NCBI GenBank assembly: GCA_000469685.2
Contig: LS997566.1
Location: 29,017,932 to 29,081,931, forward strand
DNA length: 64,000 nucleotides
Source: Haemonchus contortus
Lineage: Eukaryota > Nematoda > Chromadorea > Rhabditida > Trichostrongylidae
Reading direction: 5' to 3'
Part shown: positions 36,101-51,000 of the stretch, in pieces
Layout of the letters: every line of letters begins with the position of its first letter
Numbering within the stretch: position 1 is the first letter of the stretch
Notes under the pieces: model-generated
What the model was told of the DNA's origin: nothing
The model's database searches: none
The model's input: the letters and a program-made list of their open reading frames with translations, nothing else
Made by a program: the position numbers and the translations under genes

Positions 36101-39100
36101 TTGGAACGGAAGCTCTGAGCAAGAAGGTCCCGTGGGGAGGAATTCATATTAGGTTCCTTAAGTTCCATTAAGGAACAGGGGGTACCCTCCGCTGACCTCC
36201 ACGTCGTGCAGACTACGAAATCGTCTTGCGGAAAACCTCATCAACTCTTATTGAGAATGCCTTTTAAGCTATCAACGACAGCTTATTACGCTCTCCCACG
36301 CGGCCCAGTGCTTTCTGAGGTGGTTGATGTGATCTCCGGACAGAATTTCATGCTCCTTCAACCAGCCACTGCCATCAGAAAAATGTTTTCGGAGAGGGAG
36401 CGGGAGCGGGAGATGGTTATTCTGCTGTGTTCATGCTGTAATATTATTACAGTGTCAGATAGAGGATAGTTCGCGCCATTTTGCGTCGCCGTCCTTTTCA
36501 TCGTCTTCATCGCCGATCGTCGCCACAATCATTACTGTTTTTTCTCTGTATCTTGTCATATATCCTTGTCCTCTTTCTATAATCCTGGTCAGCGGGGCTT
36601 TGTTCTCCGGCCAGGCACTGTTTTGCTTATTTATCATCCTTGTGATGTGACAATCATCTCTAACTGGCGTGCAGCTCCTTCAGTTCCTCAAGAGGAACTT
36701 CTTCGCCCTCGTTGTCGGCAGTCGGCTCCTTCTCATCGATAGCATTTCATTTATACTTCAATCAAGCCATAGAAACCTTGGAGTGCCCAGAAACTTAGGA
36801 TTGTCGAACTGTCGGGGATCACTCCGTGAGGAAACAAGCCCCTTCTTCAGCATACTAGTTGGAGGCCGAATCACTCGTGTTCCTGATTAGTGGCCTTTCG
36901 GATTACTGTGTTTTCAATTACATTGGTTGTTCTTCTTATAAGAAATCTCTCCAGAAATGCTTGCAGCTTAGGAACTATTCTACGTATGTTTCTGTCTCGA
37001 AGAATCCTCCCAGGGTGCATCTTTTATTTGATTCCCATTCATTATCGCCAAGTACAATCTGCACCTGCTCTAGCGCGTCACGGTTCCCATCTGAGTTCCA
37101 TTCCTACCTATCTGGCTACGAAAATTCCATTACAAGGTTCGATTCTGCTGAAGTAACGATTCGACGGTGCTATGTATTGTGTGAATTCCGTTCAGCGCTT
37201 CCAGCTGTTGAATCGCGCAAGCATTTACTCACGCAAGGTGCTAATTTTGATTAGTTTATGGTCCCTCGCAGTGCACGGGCCACACATATCCGCTTATTGT
37301 TTGATGCAGGTCACACTTAATCTCTGTTTCCGGAGCTGCCCTTGAATAGCGAGAAAAAATCAACCGAAAATTTGAAGGTAGCGAGTCGTGCCCCAGCTTA
37401 TCACTGTTTCAAAGGAGCAGCGCTGAAGTACACTTCTCAGATTCGAGGAGTTTGACCCAGGCACTGTGAGCATCTCAGCACCTTGGTTTTCATGATTTCT
37501 AGTGGGAGGCCGGAGCGTTTGCGTTCCTTTCATTTGCTTGTGGCTACTAGTGTCCTAATCCTCTCTTATGACTCTGGTATCAATCAGCCTAGCCCGGAAA
37601 GACGAAAGGCTTGGACAGGTTGGACGAGATAATCCGGGATTCGATCTCCGGACCATGCGTGCGATAGTGACCTCTTATATCTACAGCACCTCCACCTCAA
37701 GTGCTTTCATAATGCCCATAAAAATCACCCTCATGCGGAAGCTTTTCAAATCCATTTGGGATTACACCACCATCTACTTTTTTTAAAATTTTGATCCTTT
37801 GATTTATTGCAGCTACAGTGGGGCAATAGAAAGAGGTTCGAAGCTTTGAAAAGGGCAAAGGTAGGCACAGATATAATGTGGTGGTACTTAAGGGTGATGA
37901 CTCCAATGACTTCAGCTTGATACCATCGTTAGCTGCGCTCCGCTGTTTCGGTTTTTTTCATTTCGAAAGCATTCCTAAGTTCAGTAATCTCGGCTAACGA
38001 CCTTTTCAATGATATGGTTAGGTCACCCTACACAGATAGTGAAACGATTAAGGGGATACATCAAGGGAAGGAAGGAACTGCGGCCACTCTGTTTGCCGTG
38101 ACCGATGACTGAAGCTGAAAAGCTGAAAGGCCGAATGGTCCCTCCTGTCACCCAAAGTTGACGGTCCGATGTTGATCTCTTCCTTACCTGCTTTTCTCAG
38201 CACAGATATAATGGGGGTGGTGATAGTCTACTGCAGCCATAGTGGCTGCCACGATCGGTAACTGAGCTGAAAAGCTTCGAAAGAAAGATCGAAATCCCCA
38301 GTCATTCTAAAGCATCGGGCAAGAAACATTTGCCCCCACATGTCACAGTGCTTGTCTCATAACCCCTCCATGTAGGTTCTCGTTGTCTGTTGTCATGGTA
38401 AAAAAGGCGACTCTGCAATTAGACTTCCGTTCGGAATCGTATTAGGCTGCAAATGTTCGGTTTGCAATAGAATGGTTTTCGGGGGCCAGTCCATGGAAGG
38501 GTCTGCATCCTTCCTGATGGGTCTGGTACCACTTCTAAGCATCCTTATGTCCATGCTATCGATGTTGCCTGCGACCGCTGATAGAAGCATTGCGCTTCAA
38601 GGTCTATTTTTACACGATCTGCAACAAAACTTCTTTGTTAACAGCGGCGACGACCTCCGGGCCACGGCGATTCTCATGTATTTGCTGATTTGAAGCGCTT
38701 GTTATCGTTACAAATGATCATGATGATCGCTCAAAGTCACATGATAGTTACCGATCATGTTCGTCGTTTTGGCGTTTTGCTATCGATCCCCGTCGAGATC
38801 GCCTGGCCTTCACGAAAACCTGATTCCGATTGCTTTCTGATAAATTGATTTTCTCCGTAAGATATTCAGATCTCAACTTCAAATCTCTCCGATTCACTCG
38901 AAATGGAAATTCATCGCTTGCAAAACTAAAACTGGATAATATACGTTTTCATTCTACTTAATTTCAATGTTAATTTTGAATCGGACGGATAGCTATAGCA
39001 GACCGGGCAGTTCACGAACTGAATATAAAACCTTCGGGAGAAACTCATTTATGAAATCATAAATGACCTTGATTGGATGCCAAAAGAGCAATTTGTTGGT

Positions 39101-42078
39101 TCAAAGCAATGAAGCAAGTAATTTAAAGGCATCATAGCTTGGCTTCGCTCTACCTCAGTCTGAAAAGCGGGATTTAAAGCTTTCGCTTTTCGTCCTTACC
39201 TGCCAAATTGTTTCATTACCAAGTTTCTTTTGCGCAGCACTTACCCATTGTTTCCAAGCTTCCCCTTTTTCTATGTTTTCTAAATACATTTCTTGGAAAG
39301 AAGGAAAGTGCTCGGGGCTCCAAAATCACCCTCCTTTTTGCCGTGATGATGTTAGCAGTGCTTCATTACGGTCACCACGCTAGAAGGTTCGGAAGAAAGG
39401 AAAGAATAAGGCGTTGAAGATACGCTGAAGAGATGGCGAGGAAGTAAAAAGGTAACACTGGGGTTCTAAACACAATCTACTTGGTTTTCCGATTTGCCGT
39501 CAGACTCCATACGATTCTAGGAAAGCAAAAAGAATGGTTTTTGCGCTGGTCAATTCCGTTCTATGATGCGCTTACACCTTTGATTTCCATTTTTAGTCAT
39601 AGGGTTGTTTTGAATACAAATTTGATGTATACAAGAAAAGAGTTTTCCATTTGTGCTACCAAAGCTCAAGAGACCACGGAGGGGTAAAGGTTCGGTTGAC
39701 CGGGACAGGATTCGATCCGGATTTCTGAGCCGTGCGTTTTGTGATGCGCCATTTGACACTTTCCGCTTTCGATCCCAAAACGAGCAGATTGGCAGCGCTT
39801 TTGTAGAAGAATGTTTGTTAACATTATGGAATGTTGGAAGGGAGAGGAAACTTTCTTGGGGAGACTTGGGAGGTTGTTAATGAAGGGTTAGAAACACCAT
39901 CAGTCCTTCTGTTACAGAAAGACAGAAAGAACAACGATTATGTGAAGCAAACAGAGACGTTCACACAACTGGATATTTTCCCGTGGGCAGTCGATCCGCC
40001 TCAGTTCCCTGAGTGAGGCATTCATGAAGGGACCGCCTGTTGGAAAAGAGGAAGGGAATTTACCAACTCCGAACTATTCATGGCTGTGTGCTGTACGCCT
40101 TGCTGTATGCTGACTCAACAGGCAAGCAAGGGTCATTCGTTCCTGCTAGCGGATGGGATTGCTTGGGACACATAGGACAAACGGTGGGTGGCTCAAAATG
40201 TTTCCACCTCGGCTCAAAATGGGTCACACCTCTCATAGCTAGAGACATTTCTTCGGTAAGCTAAGACCATACTCTAGGAAAAGGATTTCGAAAAATAGTC
40301 AGCTCTAGTTATACATCAGGTGAAACCAACTCAGAGCAATTGGAGGTGTTCTAGTTTTCACTGCTAAACGTATAGTCCGTCGATCAGCTCAGTTAAGTTC
40401 TATCAGACTTTTCGTGGCGTCGATGCTTTGTGAACACCATTGAATTGAACATTGCCTGCCACGATATGACCCCAGGTTCTTCTGTTAAATAAGTCGAAGT
40501 GAGATCCGTGGCTCATCTTGAGGGGTTCGAAAGAGTGCAGTTCATCTTCTGTCCTTGTAACGAATTAGCCTAATCAGGAAAGATGTTTTGTTACCCTGCA
40601 CTTGCAAGAGACGTCAATGTCTGATCTCTGTCAGACCCTTATCGAAGCATTGAGTGGCGAGAGCATGAACAAAACCCAGTGTACTCTAGGCTTCCTTCGG
40701 TTGCCATAGCTGAATCTTAACTAGACCACCTTCCACTTCTTGCTTCCTTCAGAAATTTTTCTTCCGTTTCTTCAGAAATTTTCGGTCTCTTGATCTGATC
40801 GTACTGCTTAAATTCAGTACACATCTTTCGAGGGTGAAGCTTCGAAAATCGGTAAGGTTGTGGCCTATTCAGCAGAAGGTTGTGGCCTATTCAGCAGCTC
40901 TAGCGGGACCTTCTCAAAATTTTTCCAATTTGTGTCGACGTTTCCCTAGTGTTGTTGGAGTGGATCTGATCGAGGATCCAAGCAAGCTATGGAATATGCA
41001 GTAGGCCGTCTCTGTGACTGCGTGGCGCTCGAAACCACCTGGTGGGCTGCTAAAGTGCTATTCTTGAAACCCCTCAACATTTCCACTGATTACAAAAAGG
41101 CTACGATGAGTTTGTTGTGGGGTGCGCCATTAATTTTTCAAAAATTCAGTAGCCTCCCAGGAAAAGGCTAAAGTCCATGGTTTTAAACGGATTGGTCCAT
41201 AAAGGCAGCGAAGTTAGTAACCAAAGCTTACAAATCCAGAGTCGGACCCAATGTTGAACGTTTGTTCTTGGCAAAAATCTTTCGAAAAGTAATGGCTTCC
41301 GATTCTACAAAACCCTGTAAATTCTTAAACATCCAATAGGTCTCCGTTAGACTTTGTGGGTTCTGGGGCCTTCATGAATTGTGGTAATCCAACTCAAAAA
41401 AAAATCGGAGCTTCAAATTCCGCAGCTTATGTTCTTTTGAAGAAGCTTAAAATGTTGGTGTGATGTTGAAAACGTTGAGTGATACCGCCACAGCCGGTTG
41501 CTTCAGACTTCAATGCCAAGTTTGAATCCTGTGCTAGGGAACGTAGAAGTAAGCTTCATACGCAAGACCGGAATCCGATGTCTGTAATGCTTCTCCTTTG
41601 GGGTTCCTCTGGAATCGAACGTGGAGCCTATTCTTTCCTGCTTCTCAAATCTCAGAAAAAGGGATTGTTGTGTAGCAAATGTTGAACGTCTTGTGAGACT
41701 GTTTGTATTTTCTGGAAGAGGGCTGTATTGTGCATCTTGAAGGGCCTCGCAATAACCTCTACAAGTAGTAGGCCTCTTTAGCAATCATTCAGCAGCAAGC
41801 AAGCGACCGACATTGACATTTGTTCTTTTTTCAGAACGCTTCCTTACAGTTTGAAAAAAGCCCGTGAAAACTTCGACCCCTCCATAGGTGGAGTGGTTCG
41901 GTGACCTTTTGGCTTCCATGAATGCAGCGCTAGGCTTGTCCAAGAATGCTTGCTATGAACTGTTCTTTTGTTCATTGAACGATTCTTGTCGCATTGTTCG
42001 CTTCGTCAATTTATTTCTCGCCCATTTGGCTCTTGTTCGCTTTCAATACTCCTCTATAAAATTCGAAATCTCCAGGTA
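33177..42078. other. long repeat-rich, gene-poor stretch
   Basis: No exon could be supported. Contents include a G-run near 33978-33991 and paired partial repeats (for example CACAGATATAATG at about 37868 and 38201, and CGAAGCTT-type segments). If the exon at 32919 is used, this is the first intron of the FERM gene. Confidence 0.35.
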
Positions 42079-45000
42079 ATGGAATCATCCTGCTCGACAC
42101 CAGGGTCGAGCCGATCACGTTCAGCGGCAGGGTTACGCCTGCCACTTCACTTGCAACAACCGTCGTCGAGTAATTCTGGTAAATATATACCCTTTGTAAT
42201 ATCACTCACTTCAATTTGGGGTTCACCCTACCTGGACATGGCCAATCCTTTCAGGTCCAGCCGTAGTTAGTCCGTCCGTGCATAGTGTTCGACCTGGCCA
42301 AACATACGTCACTGTTCAAACGCTCACCAAAGAGAATCTCGTCATCGTTGTGAACGTTCGTTACTTTTTTCTCATTCACATAGTTCTCTTTGTTTGTCTA
42401 TTGGCTACATTTTAGCAAAAAACAAAGGTTCACGACGTTTTGTGGAAGTGTGGGGAAATCCTGGAGATTACCGAGGACAAATTGTTTGGACTCGCTCTGC
42501 GTCAACCTACTGAAGGAATTGGTACGTACTGCTTAGTTGATCTGGTTATTTCGATTCCTTTTAAGTGAGCATTTATTCCGCATGGTTTTTGTTTACATTT
42601 TACTCCTTCGTCACGCGTTCTCACAGTGTTTACATGTTGTTTACACTTGATGTTCTTGCAAAGCTTCTGTATTTTCTCTCTATAGAACACAGCCTCATGT
42701 TGTAGGTGGAGATCAACCGAGGCATGAGTACTTCTTCCTGGATCCCGCGCAGAAGATTGTCAAGTACGCTCCGAAACAACCGCGATTTTCCCAATGGGTA
42801 CGTTCCTTTTCCTTCATTGTCCTGGTCAACTCGATTGTCTTTCACACTCAGGTTTTGTCATTGCCTAACGTCGTAGGTACGGGAGGTCCAATCTTTGAAA
42901 ATGCCTAATTTCCTTGAAGGTGGTGTAGTCAGAAGTGCGCGGGCATCGTCTGACATGCATGGTCACGGGTTCGAATCCATCAATATCCGCTTGGGACAAC
43001 CCAGCGTTTCATTCCTTCGGGGTCGATTGATTGATACCAGACTCGTCTGGGAGGATATAAACTGAACATCGACTAGCCAACGCAAGTCATTGCGGTGGTC
43101 AGCCGAGGGCACATATGCATTCATCACTCCACTACGATTCTGAATGGAAGTCGAATGCAGGGCGCATCTCTCAGACGGAATTAATCGCCATAAAACTTTA
43201 TCCTTAATCCTTTTTTATTTCTTTCTCTCGCTCTACGAGTACTACTGAGGTAATGCTGACTACGGCGTGCACTTTGAGATACCCGTAAGTTGCTAGTAGT
43301 TCAACGGAAGCTTCTTCAGAGAATTCTAGCCTCATAATCTGATCGTACTGTGTTAACCCAGAACAAATCTTTCGAGGATGAAGCTTTGAAAATCGGTGAA
43401 GCTGTGGCCCACTCACCAGCTGCATCCCTTTATTTGCCTCTGATGGTTTCTTCGTCCTCTAATTCTCATTTTTTGTTAACGTCAACGTTATTAACTCACC
43501 TACGAGTAATCCTGAATTCATGAATTCTCCTTTGTTATCATCAGTTGTCATTCAATGTATCCTTTTCTATTCCTTTTGGGTCTTTTTAGTTTTTTTTCGT
43601 TGAAGTATGCTTGGGTACCTCGTGTTCTGGTTTGCTTAGGCAGTGCTACCTGAGACGTGCACTGATAGGGGGATGAACGTTCTTGTGGAAAGTTTTATTG
43701 GGAGCACCTATGGGCTCAGTACTAATGGGGCCTATAAGGATGAGCAAGCATTCCGTTCTGGAATCGTTGCAGTTCATTTGTTTCTTGTTTTGAGCTTCCT
43801 GATCTCTCAAGTGTGACTCACTGACCGCAGGTGTCCTGTACATAATCCTATCAGCTGCTTCTTGTTCATCACTGCATAGTCTACTGAAAGACATCGTGGA
43901 TCGAAACAACTTTCGGGGAAGGTAAAGGGAACGTAGGGTTGAATCGGGAGAGAGAAGGAGGACCCAACATCAAACCATTTGTAGGTTGAGAAAAGGTTCA
44001 TTACTGACTTTTTATTATTGGAGGTTATGGTGGAGATGAAAAGAAAGGCGAAGTCTAAGGGGCTTATAAAGTAGAAGGACCGATAGAAGAAGCATACTTC
44101 CTCGTATACCATATCTGGCGCTATGTGGTCGGAAAACGGTCCAATTAGGGTGGTATAAAGGCTCGAAGATTGTATCGTGTGTATGCTCGGACGAGTTTCA
44201 CCGGCATTGTAGAGGCTGCACCGATCACAAGGGAACCCATGTAGGATCCTCAAGCAACTTGCCATGACCCATAACGGTAGTGAAAGGCAGTTCTGTACAG
44301 TTCCGGCTTGATGTAGTCAGCTCTTTACGCAATTGCAATGACTGTAATCTCGTACGAATACCTCTTCAGTGTCCTTTCCGTCACGGTAATCTCGTCTAAA
44401 CTATTTTCACTACTTTTGAGGACCCTTATTTTTCACAAAATCAGCGAATTCTCTCACTTTCTTCTCTACCGATGAACTACTCCCAACCCATACCTTCGCC
44501 TTCTGAATGAAAAGGGGTACCTCAAACTTATTGTGAACTGTGCCTTTCAAGCTCACTTTGCATAATGTGGCTGAAGGAAAAGTATGGCCAAAAAAGCATA
44601 AAAAGTCTCTGTAGAGTTGAGAGAAACGAAAAATTAGGGAGCTGACATCATCTTTCTCATTGTTACGCTGCTGATTCCTGTACGACAGTTCTCATCATAA
44701 TTGCCCTTACATTGATTCTCTAGCAGTTGTTGTCTTCTGATGTTTTCCACGTCCTTCACGCTCTCTCTTTGCCTCTCTCTCGTTCTCAACGTAACTTCCC
44801 TCTAGTAGCGGCACTTCCTGTTATCTCGTATAGATCACGCCCGTTTCTTCGCATTCCATTCCGTTTTGCGTCTTCTTCACAGATGCCTATCTATATCTGG
44901 TAGTGCGGCCGTGGACCGTGCGTTTCGCCAACTCGTAAGGTCAGAACATTGCTGACTAAAAGAGCGTAAAAGAGCGAAACAATGGGGGATTGCGGGGAAC

Positions 45001-48000
45001 GGGGATGCTTGGGAAGGGGGCGAAACGGGCAGTACGGCGGGTCAGTGTACATGGGAAGATGAAACTTTTGCAATTCTTTTCGTCATTCAGAATAAATTCC
45101 ACTGGCTTCTGAAGTTGTAAAAAACAAACGGCAAGGTGGCAACACCCAAAATGTTAATGTTTGAGCTGTAGACACCTGACTGCAGTGGTTCTTCGATGCC
45201 CCCCCAGCTGTGAAGGGTTGAGGTCTTGACAATGGTGGGTCTCTGGAAGCGTCGTTCACCCAGCTTCCCTAGATTCCACAGAATTGCTTCACTGTCTGTC
45301 TGGCTTCCATTCGACGCAGGCTGACTAAAGTCTCAGTTCGTGTCTCTATGGTGTGAGTAGGCTGATTACCAAACACCAAGCCTAGAAATGCATTTTTTAT
45401 TCGGACCAGGCGTCATTCCGCCCAAAATGCAGGTAGTGATCGATGCTGCTCCCAGGCATGTCCATGATTCTACTTTGTAGTCCTCCATGATTTTCTTGAT
45501 AACCATTCATAGCATTGGAATTCCCCCAAGCCACTCAGGGTCCGGTTATTGCGTAAAAAACCAGTATTCCGGCCGGTTTGCATTTCATTCCTTTTTAAGG
45601 TTTTGCCTAGCTGAACGATGGAATATCTGATAAAATGCACTTTAGCCGGAAAACGAGTTTGAATGATAAAGACTGACCTTGTGTTAGTGTGTGTGTGAGA
45701 AAAGTTCCTGTGTGAATGGTTTTTTAAATATTAAATTCATATGGCAGTCGGTGGGGAATCCTAAGGGCAACTCGAGCTCTGCTAATGGCCCAGTTCCATA
45801 GGTTAGTCGGAAATGTGGACCGTTCGATTCCAATCGAACATTTTTTTTCAAATGCAAGAGTGTTCCGTTTCGACGAACATAGTCAGGAGCAGAGAACAAC
45901 GGGAGATGGGCAGTAGGATCGATTTTGCGTAATCGATTCACCGCTCGCGACAATCGCGGATGATTCGCCCAGTCATTACAGTTTTAGCGTTCTTCATACG
46001 GCTCAATGCGATTATTATTTTTGACATGGTTTTAATGTTAGTTCTTCCGCTCCTGTACTTCTCACCTACTGGTGCATTCTGCTCGTTCCTCCGCGAGCGG
46101 CGCCTCTCTCGCCGCGACGCGACAATTCTGCTACGTTCCTCCGCGCGCGGCGCCTCTCTCGCCGCGACGTGACAATTTTGATCCTGCTGCACCACACCCG
46201 ATAGCAACTATAAAAGCGGCCTCTACCGGACAGGTTCAGATAGCCAGTCATTTCTATATCGAACCTTTGATACCTCAAATCCTCTTGAGTTCCTCTTCAT
46301 GTCCTCTTGCCCACTGTCTCCTTCATGACCGGCACATCTTGAAATATGATCGAACTCGAATCTTCATTGACTCTTCCTTGACCTATCTTCATTTGGCAAT
46401 CCTACCATCAACTTCTCACATTTTGTTCCTTCAATGAATCTTACCTTCCCGTTTCTGGAATGCTCGTTTCCATAGATTTTCAACGAGTATTAAAACCTGA
46501 AAAAATCCCAATCTGATCAAATAGAACGCGCTTTCTAAGGATACTTCAGTTAATATTTACAGTTTGTAGTGTGGAATTACGTGGTGTAGACATTTGAAAG
46601 CTTCCATTTCAGCATAATCGAAGTACTGAAAATCGACCATTGCTCGTGCTGTACTTCCGGGTACGAGTGTACATAGATCAAGTGCGGTTGTTGACGTAAG
46701 TTTTGTTATCTTAAAGTTTTTTTTGTTCTAGTAGACGTCCATTATTAGCTACCAGGGCTATGCACCTTAATACACCTATGCATCGCAACAAAAGCGCTCC
46801 CACTAGGGATATAACCTTTTTGGTCAGGGATATAACCTTTTTGGTCTGAGCCCATCCCCCCCCCCCCCCCCCCCTCCCAGGAATCTACAGTGCAATGAAT
46901 TCATGTGGAAAGTACAGCCTACAATCAGGGTTCTCCCGCCCACCGCAAATGTGTCTCCTTTGATAAACTTGTTGGCCTCCCCTGTACTCATTTTCTCCCG
47001 GTGTCTTGGTACTCTGGAACCAGGTTAAGAAGTATTCCTCCCTTGAGTTCGGTGCGGTTTCACTCCCATGCGTGCGGAGCTCTGCGGAGTTTACGGTGCC
47101 CCACACCCACCCATCCTACACGGGATCATTCTGGATTTAGCAGCCCAGATCCCTAATAGGTTAGCCTGTACTGAGTACAATTTTAAAATTTTAATTGCAC
47201 TTTTACTCCAGCTGTCTGATCGTTTACTCGTTGAACTTGAACTCCCAGTACTAAAGTCAACCGAGGAGAGTTTTTTAATTGAGCCCTTTCTAGACCCGTA
47301 TTCTTTCTCAATTATTTGAAAGTTAGCTTTCGCATGACATGGTTGCCCGAAGACGAGCGAGCTTAGGTGTTCATGAGTCGAGCCTTTTTACTCAGTGTTT
47401 TTTCTGCTCAGATGTCCCAAAGCCCTGGAACACTACTACTTGCAACTGAAAGACAACTTTCTCGACCAGTGGGCAAGCCGCCATAGTGTTTCCGAAGAAA
47501 GATGTTGGGAAATGGCAGCATTGGCTCTGAAAGTCGACAAAGGAAACAATCCTGGAGGGTAAGCAACACATACAACTCATGTTTTTTCGGAGAATTTCGT
47601 AGAGTTTAAAAAAATCCTCATTATAACATAGTATAATGGTTTCTCTGTCTAGATACTTTCGAGCCGAACAGTACTTTCCTATATGGGTGATTGATGTCCG
47701 TGGATTGGAGTATGTACGCAAGTACATGCCGGCTGCATCAGAAGATCTGAAGGACATGAGTCGAGTTGAGGCCATGATGAAGTTCGCCTTCGAAGCCAGT
47801 CGGTCAGTATTTTCAGTGATTCGACGTTCTCTTGATTAGCTCTACCCGTTGGTTACTTCGTAGGCAAAGTTCTTCCTTTTCAGGTCACCATTTGCTTTGA
47901 ATTGCCATCTCTACGGTCTGCGACGACACAAAATGGACACAGTCGACAACGCTGTGCTCGGAATCAATGCCAAGTAGGCTTTTTATTAATCGCCTACTTC

Positions 48001-51000
48001 CTCATCAGTTTGATGAGAACATGGTCGAACAAGCCAGGCCTGCCTTACTTAAAGGTCTCCCATGCTGGAAGGTTCGTGGTTATGCCCATGTTACCTTGGT
48101 TATGGTCGGGTCTCACCAACCGCATTACTACGCTTGATATCCGCATCTATTATTTTCTATTTCTTCAATTTCTTCACACAGCACATAGCTTTGTCTGCCC
48201 CTAAGGGGAAGCGGTTTCTACCTCATAGCGCTAAGACAAACTACCTTAATAGTAAACAACATGGCGGAGTTTGTGTAGTGGCAAGTGACGCCCTATCTAA
48301 CACCCACAGTCAGGGGTTCGAATTCCGTGTCGATATCCGCCCAGGCTAACCGAGCCTTCCATCCCTCCGAGTCGGTTACATGGCAACAGAATCGTCTGGG
48401 AGGATGAAAGCACTGACTTGTACATCGGCTGGCCACCGCAAGTCATTGTATAGGCCACATACGCACTCGTTACACCACTACGATTCTGAATGGAAATCGA
48501 GTGCGGGGGCGCATCCCTCAGACGTGATTGTTTAACGTCCCTGAACTTGATCCTTTATTCTGTTTATGGTGAACAACATTCGCTTCTCGAAGTACTTTTT
48601 GGCGTCATAAAATCCAGTTTTTACCTTATGATATTCCTGTCTTTTATAGTGGTCCCCCTGTCGCTAGAACCTTCTCTCTGAAGTTTGGTACCCCTAAACC
48701 TTCTGCTCTCAATATTTATGAAAACTATCACCGTGATAGTGAATGTATGGTTGATCCACTATGAATGAAGACCTACCGGCTGACTGAACGGAATTCCTCT
48801 TCTTGCAGAGGAATCGAGATGTGTGACATTGGAGAAGAAGGCGAACGCATACCTTTGCGATCGTTGCCGTGGAACCGAGTGACGAGGTTATCGTTCGATC
48901 GGAAAAAGCTCACCATCGTTGGTGCCGACACCTCCAAAATGTGCTTATATGCGCAGAGTGAGAGCAAAGCAAGGTCCGTTGGTCGATTTGCTTGCGCATC
49001 TCTTACCCAAAAACCATATCAGTTCTAGGTATCTGTTGGAGCTGTGTCGGGCTGTCCACCAGACATTGTTGGTGCTGTCACATCAGAACGGCAAAATCGC
49101 TCCATTACCGCAACTCTTCCATGAGAAGAGCGTAGACCGGACCTCAACATCGTCAAACAATACCACTGTTCCAAACAACTGCGATAACGACAAAGGTATG
49201 CCTGTCTGATTGTGCGTGGCCGTTGCCATGTGTTTGCTAATGATCTCTTCTTTAGATTCGGACTCCTTGCTCCACGATTCACTAAGCAGTTCTGGTGATA
49301 GAGGCCAAGGCTCGGTATCGTCAAAACAACGAGTTCGCATAAAACTCGACTCAAACCTCGACCTGAAGATTGAGAAAATGGAGTTGGAGCGTAAGTCTAC
49401 CTATGTCTGATCTCTTGATACGTTCATCTTAATTTTTCGGCATCTCCTTTGACACATAGTCTTTTTTGATAATGCTACTCAATCGTTTACGGCTTCATTC
49501 ACTTGGCGTTCACGTGCCTGCTGTTTCCCTTCTCGTACTGATAGCAATGATCAGTGACTGGAATGTAATGAATAGGCACTGAAGCTATCTGGTTCCACCC
49601 TATTAACGAATCAATTCTCTTCCATTCCGTTGATTTCCATTGATTTTTAAAATGTAGCTGTATTCAACCGCGTATCGAGCCTAATACCAAAGCAAGGGAG
49701 TCGAAGGCATTCCTTCGGATTCTTCACCAGTTATTGAGCCTTGGGTCCAATCCTGTTTCGGTTGCTGGTGACTGCTTGTCATTGCAGCAATAGCGCTGTA
49801 CCATTAGCAGAGAAGAAGTTTTGGTATGGCTCTGATCTATGGATATATCCTTCGATTTCACTCGGGATCGAACGCGAATGTGTGCTAGTAATATCCATAA
49901 AGCAGTGAGGCGAAAGAGTATTGCGGACTGTGATTCAGAATTAGAGCGGTGGTTACAGAGTAGAGGCCCAAGCTGACAGAGGACACAGTAGTTTGGAAGA
50001 TGCCCCTTTTCACATCTATGAAGAAGGTTTCTACTTCAATGTTCGAGGGAACTTCGGCTGTTTAAAATTCTCCATTTTGGTCTGTACCAAATCGTTTGAA
50101 AACGGCCACTGAAAACAGAACCTCGGGTTCTGGCCGATGGCCAAAAACCGCCGCCACCCCTACTCTTTGGGGGGGGGGGTGTTAAGACGTACATCTTTGT
50201 CTGTTTTGGCTCATGGTGCGCCCTAGTTTCCCCCATTGAAGATATACCTCATAAAATCTAGTGAACCATCCGAAGAAAGACTAACCATCCCTTTTAACCA
50301 TTAATAGGCACCACCCTTCAGCTCTGGTCACCTCACCCTGAATCTCAGAAAAGTATTACAAACCCAAACTAAAGATAGAGTTAACAATACAAGTATCTTG
50401 CAGATATCCGACAGGAACGTGCTGCCAGTCAGTCAAGCAAGACAAGCGATGCTAGCGACCAGGTCGAGCGGAAGTTAACCTCAGTGGAAGCTGATACCAG
50501 CGACGTACCACACGACTTCATCACACATCCCACCGCCGATGTCACAAATATGTACGTCCAAGTTTACCAGTTCTTTTCTCGTTTGAATCTTCTCTCCTCA
50601 TTACAATGTCCATCCAGGGCCAATCTCTTCTCACCTCACTAAGGCTATTGGGTGGCAACCGTCTGTGAGAATTGTTTTTTTTTTTCAAGGCGGCCAGCTA
50701 GTGTGGATTCTGCCTCTCAAACGGTGGAGACAAGTACAAGGTGCGCTCCAGTAGATGTCAACTTCAACCTGAAATCCGCGATCAGTCCAACAGATCTCGA
50801 CATTTTGGAAGCGTACGGCATACCGTATCAGGTCCGCTTTAAAACAAAGTGATTTACTGTGGGAGACCTCATCACCTGGCAGCCCTCCTTTCTAACCATT
50901 CTATTTCAGGGAGAGATCCAATATGCATCCTCTGGTGGATCACGTAGTGATTCCATTCAACACTCAAATGAAATGCTACCGGAGAGCATGCTTCATGGCT

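Noticed and set aside
42966..42978. A genuine tRNA gene (B box seen)
   Set aside because: The head is not followed by a foldable acceptor stem and is part of a repeated SINE body.
43807..44265. 152-codon minus frame in the FERM intron
   Set aside because: Overlaps a MITE-like element, has no known domain and no splice logic; probably chance or transposon-derived.
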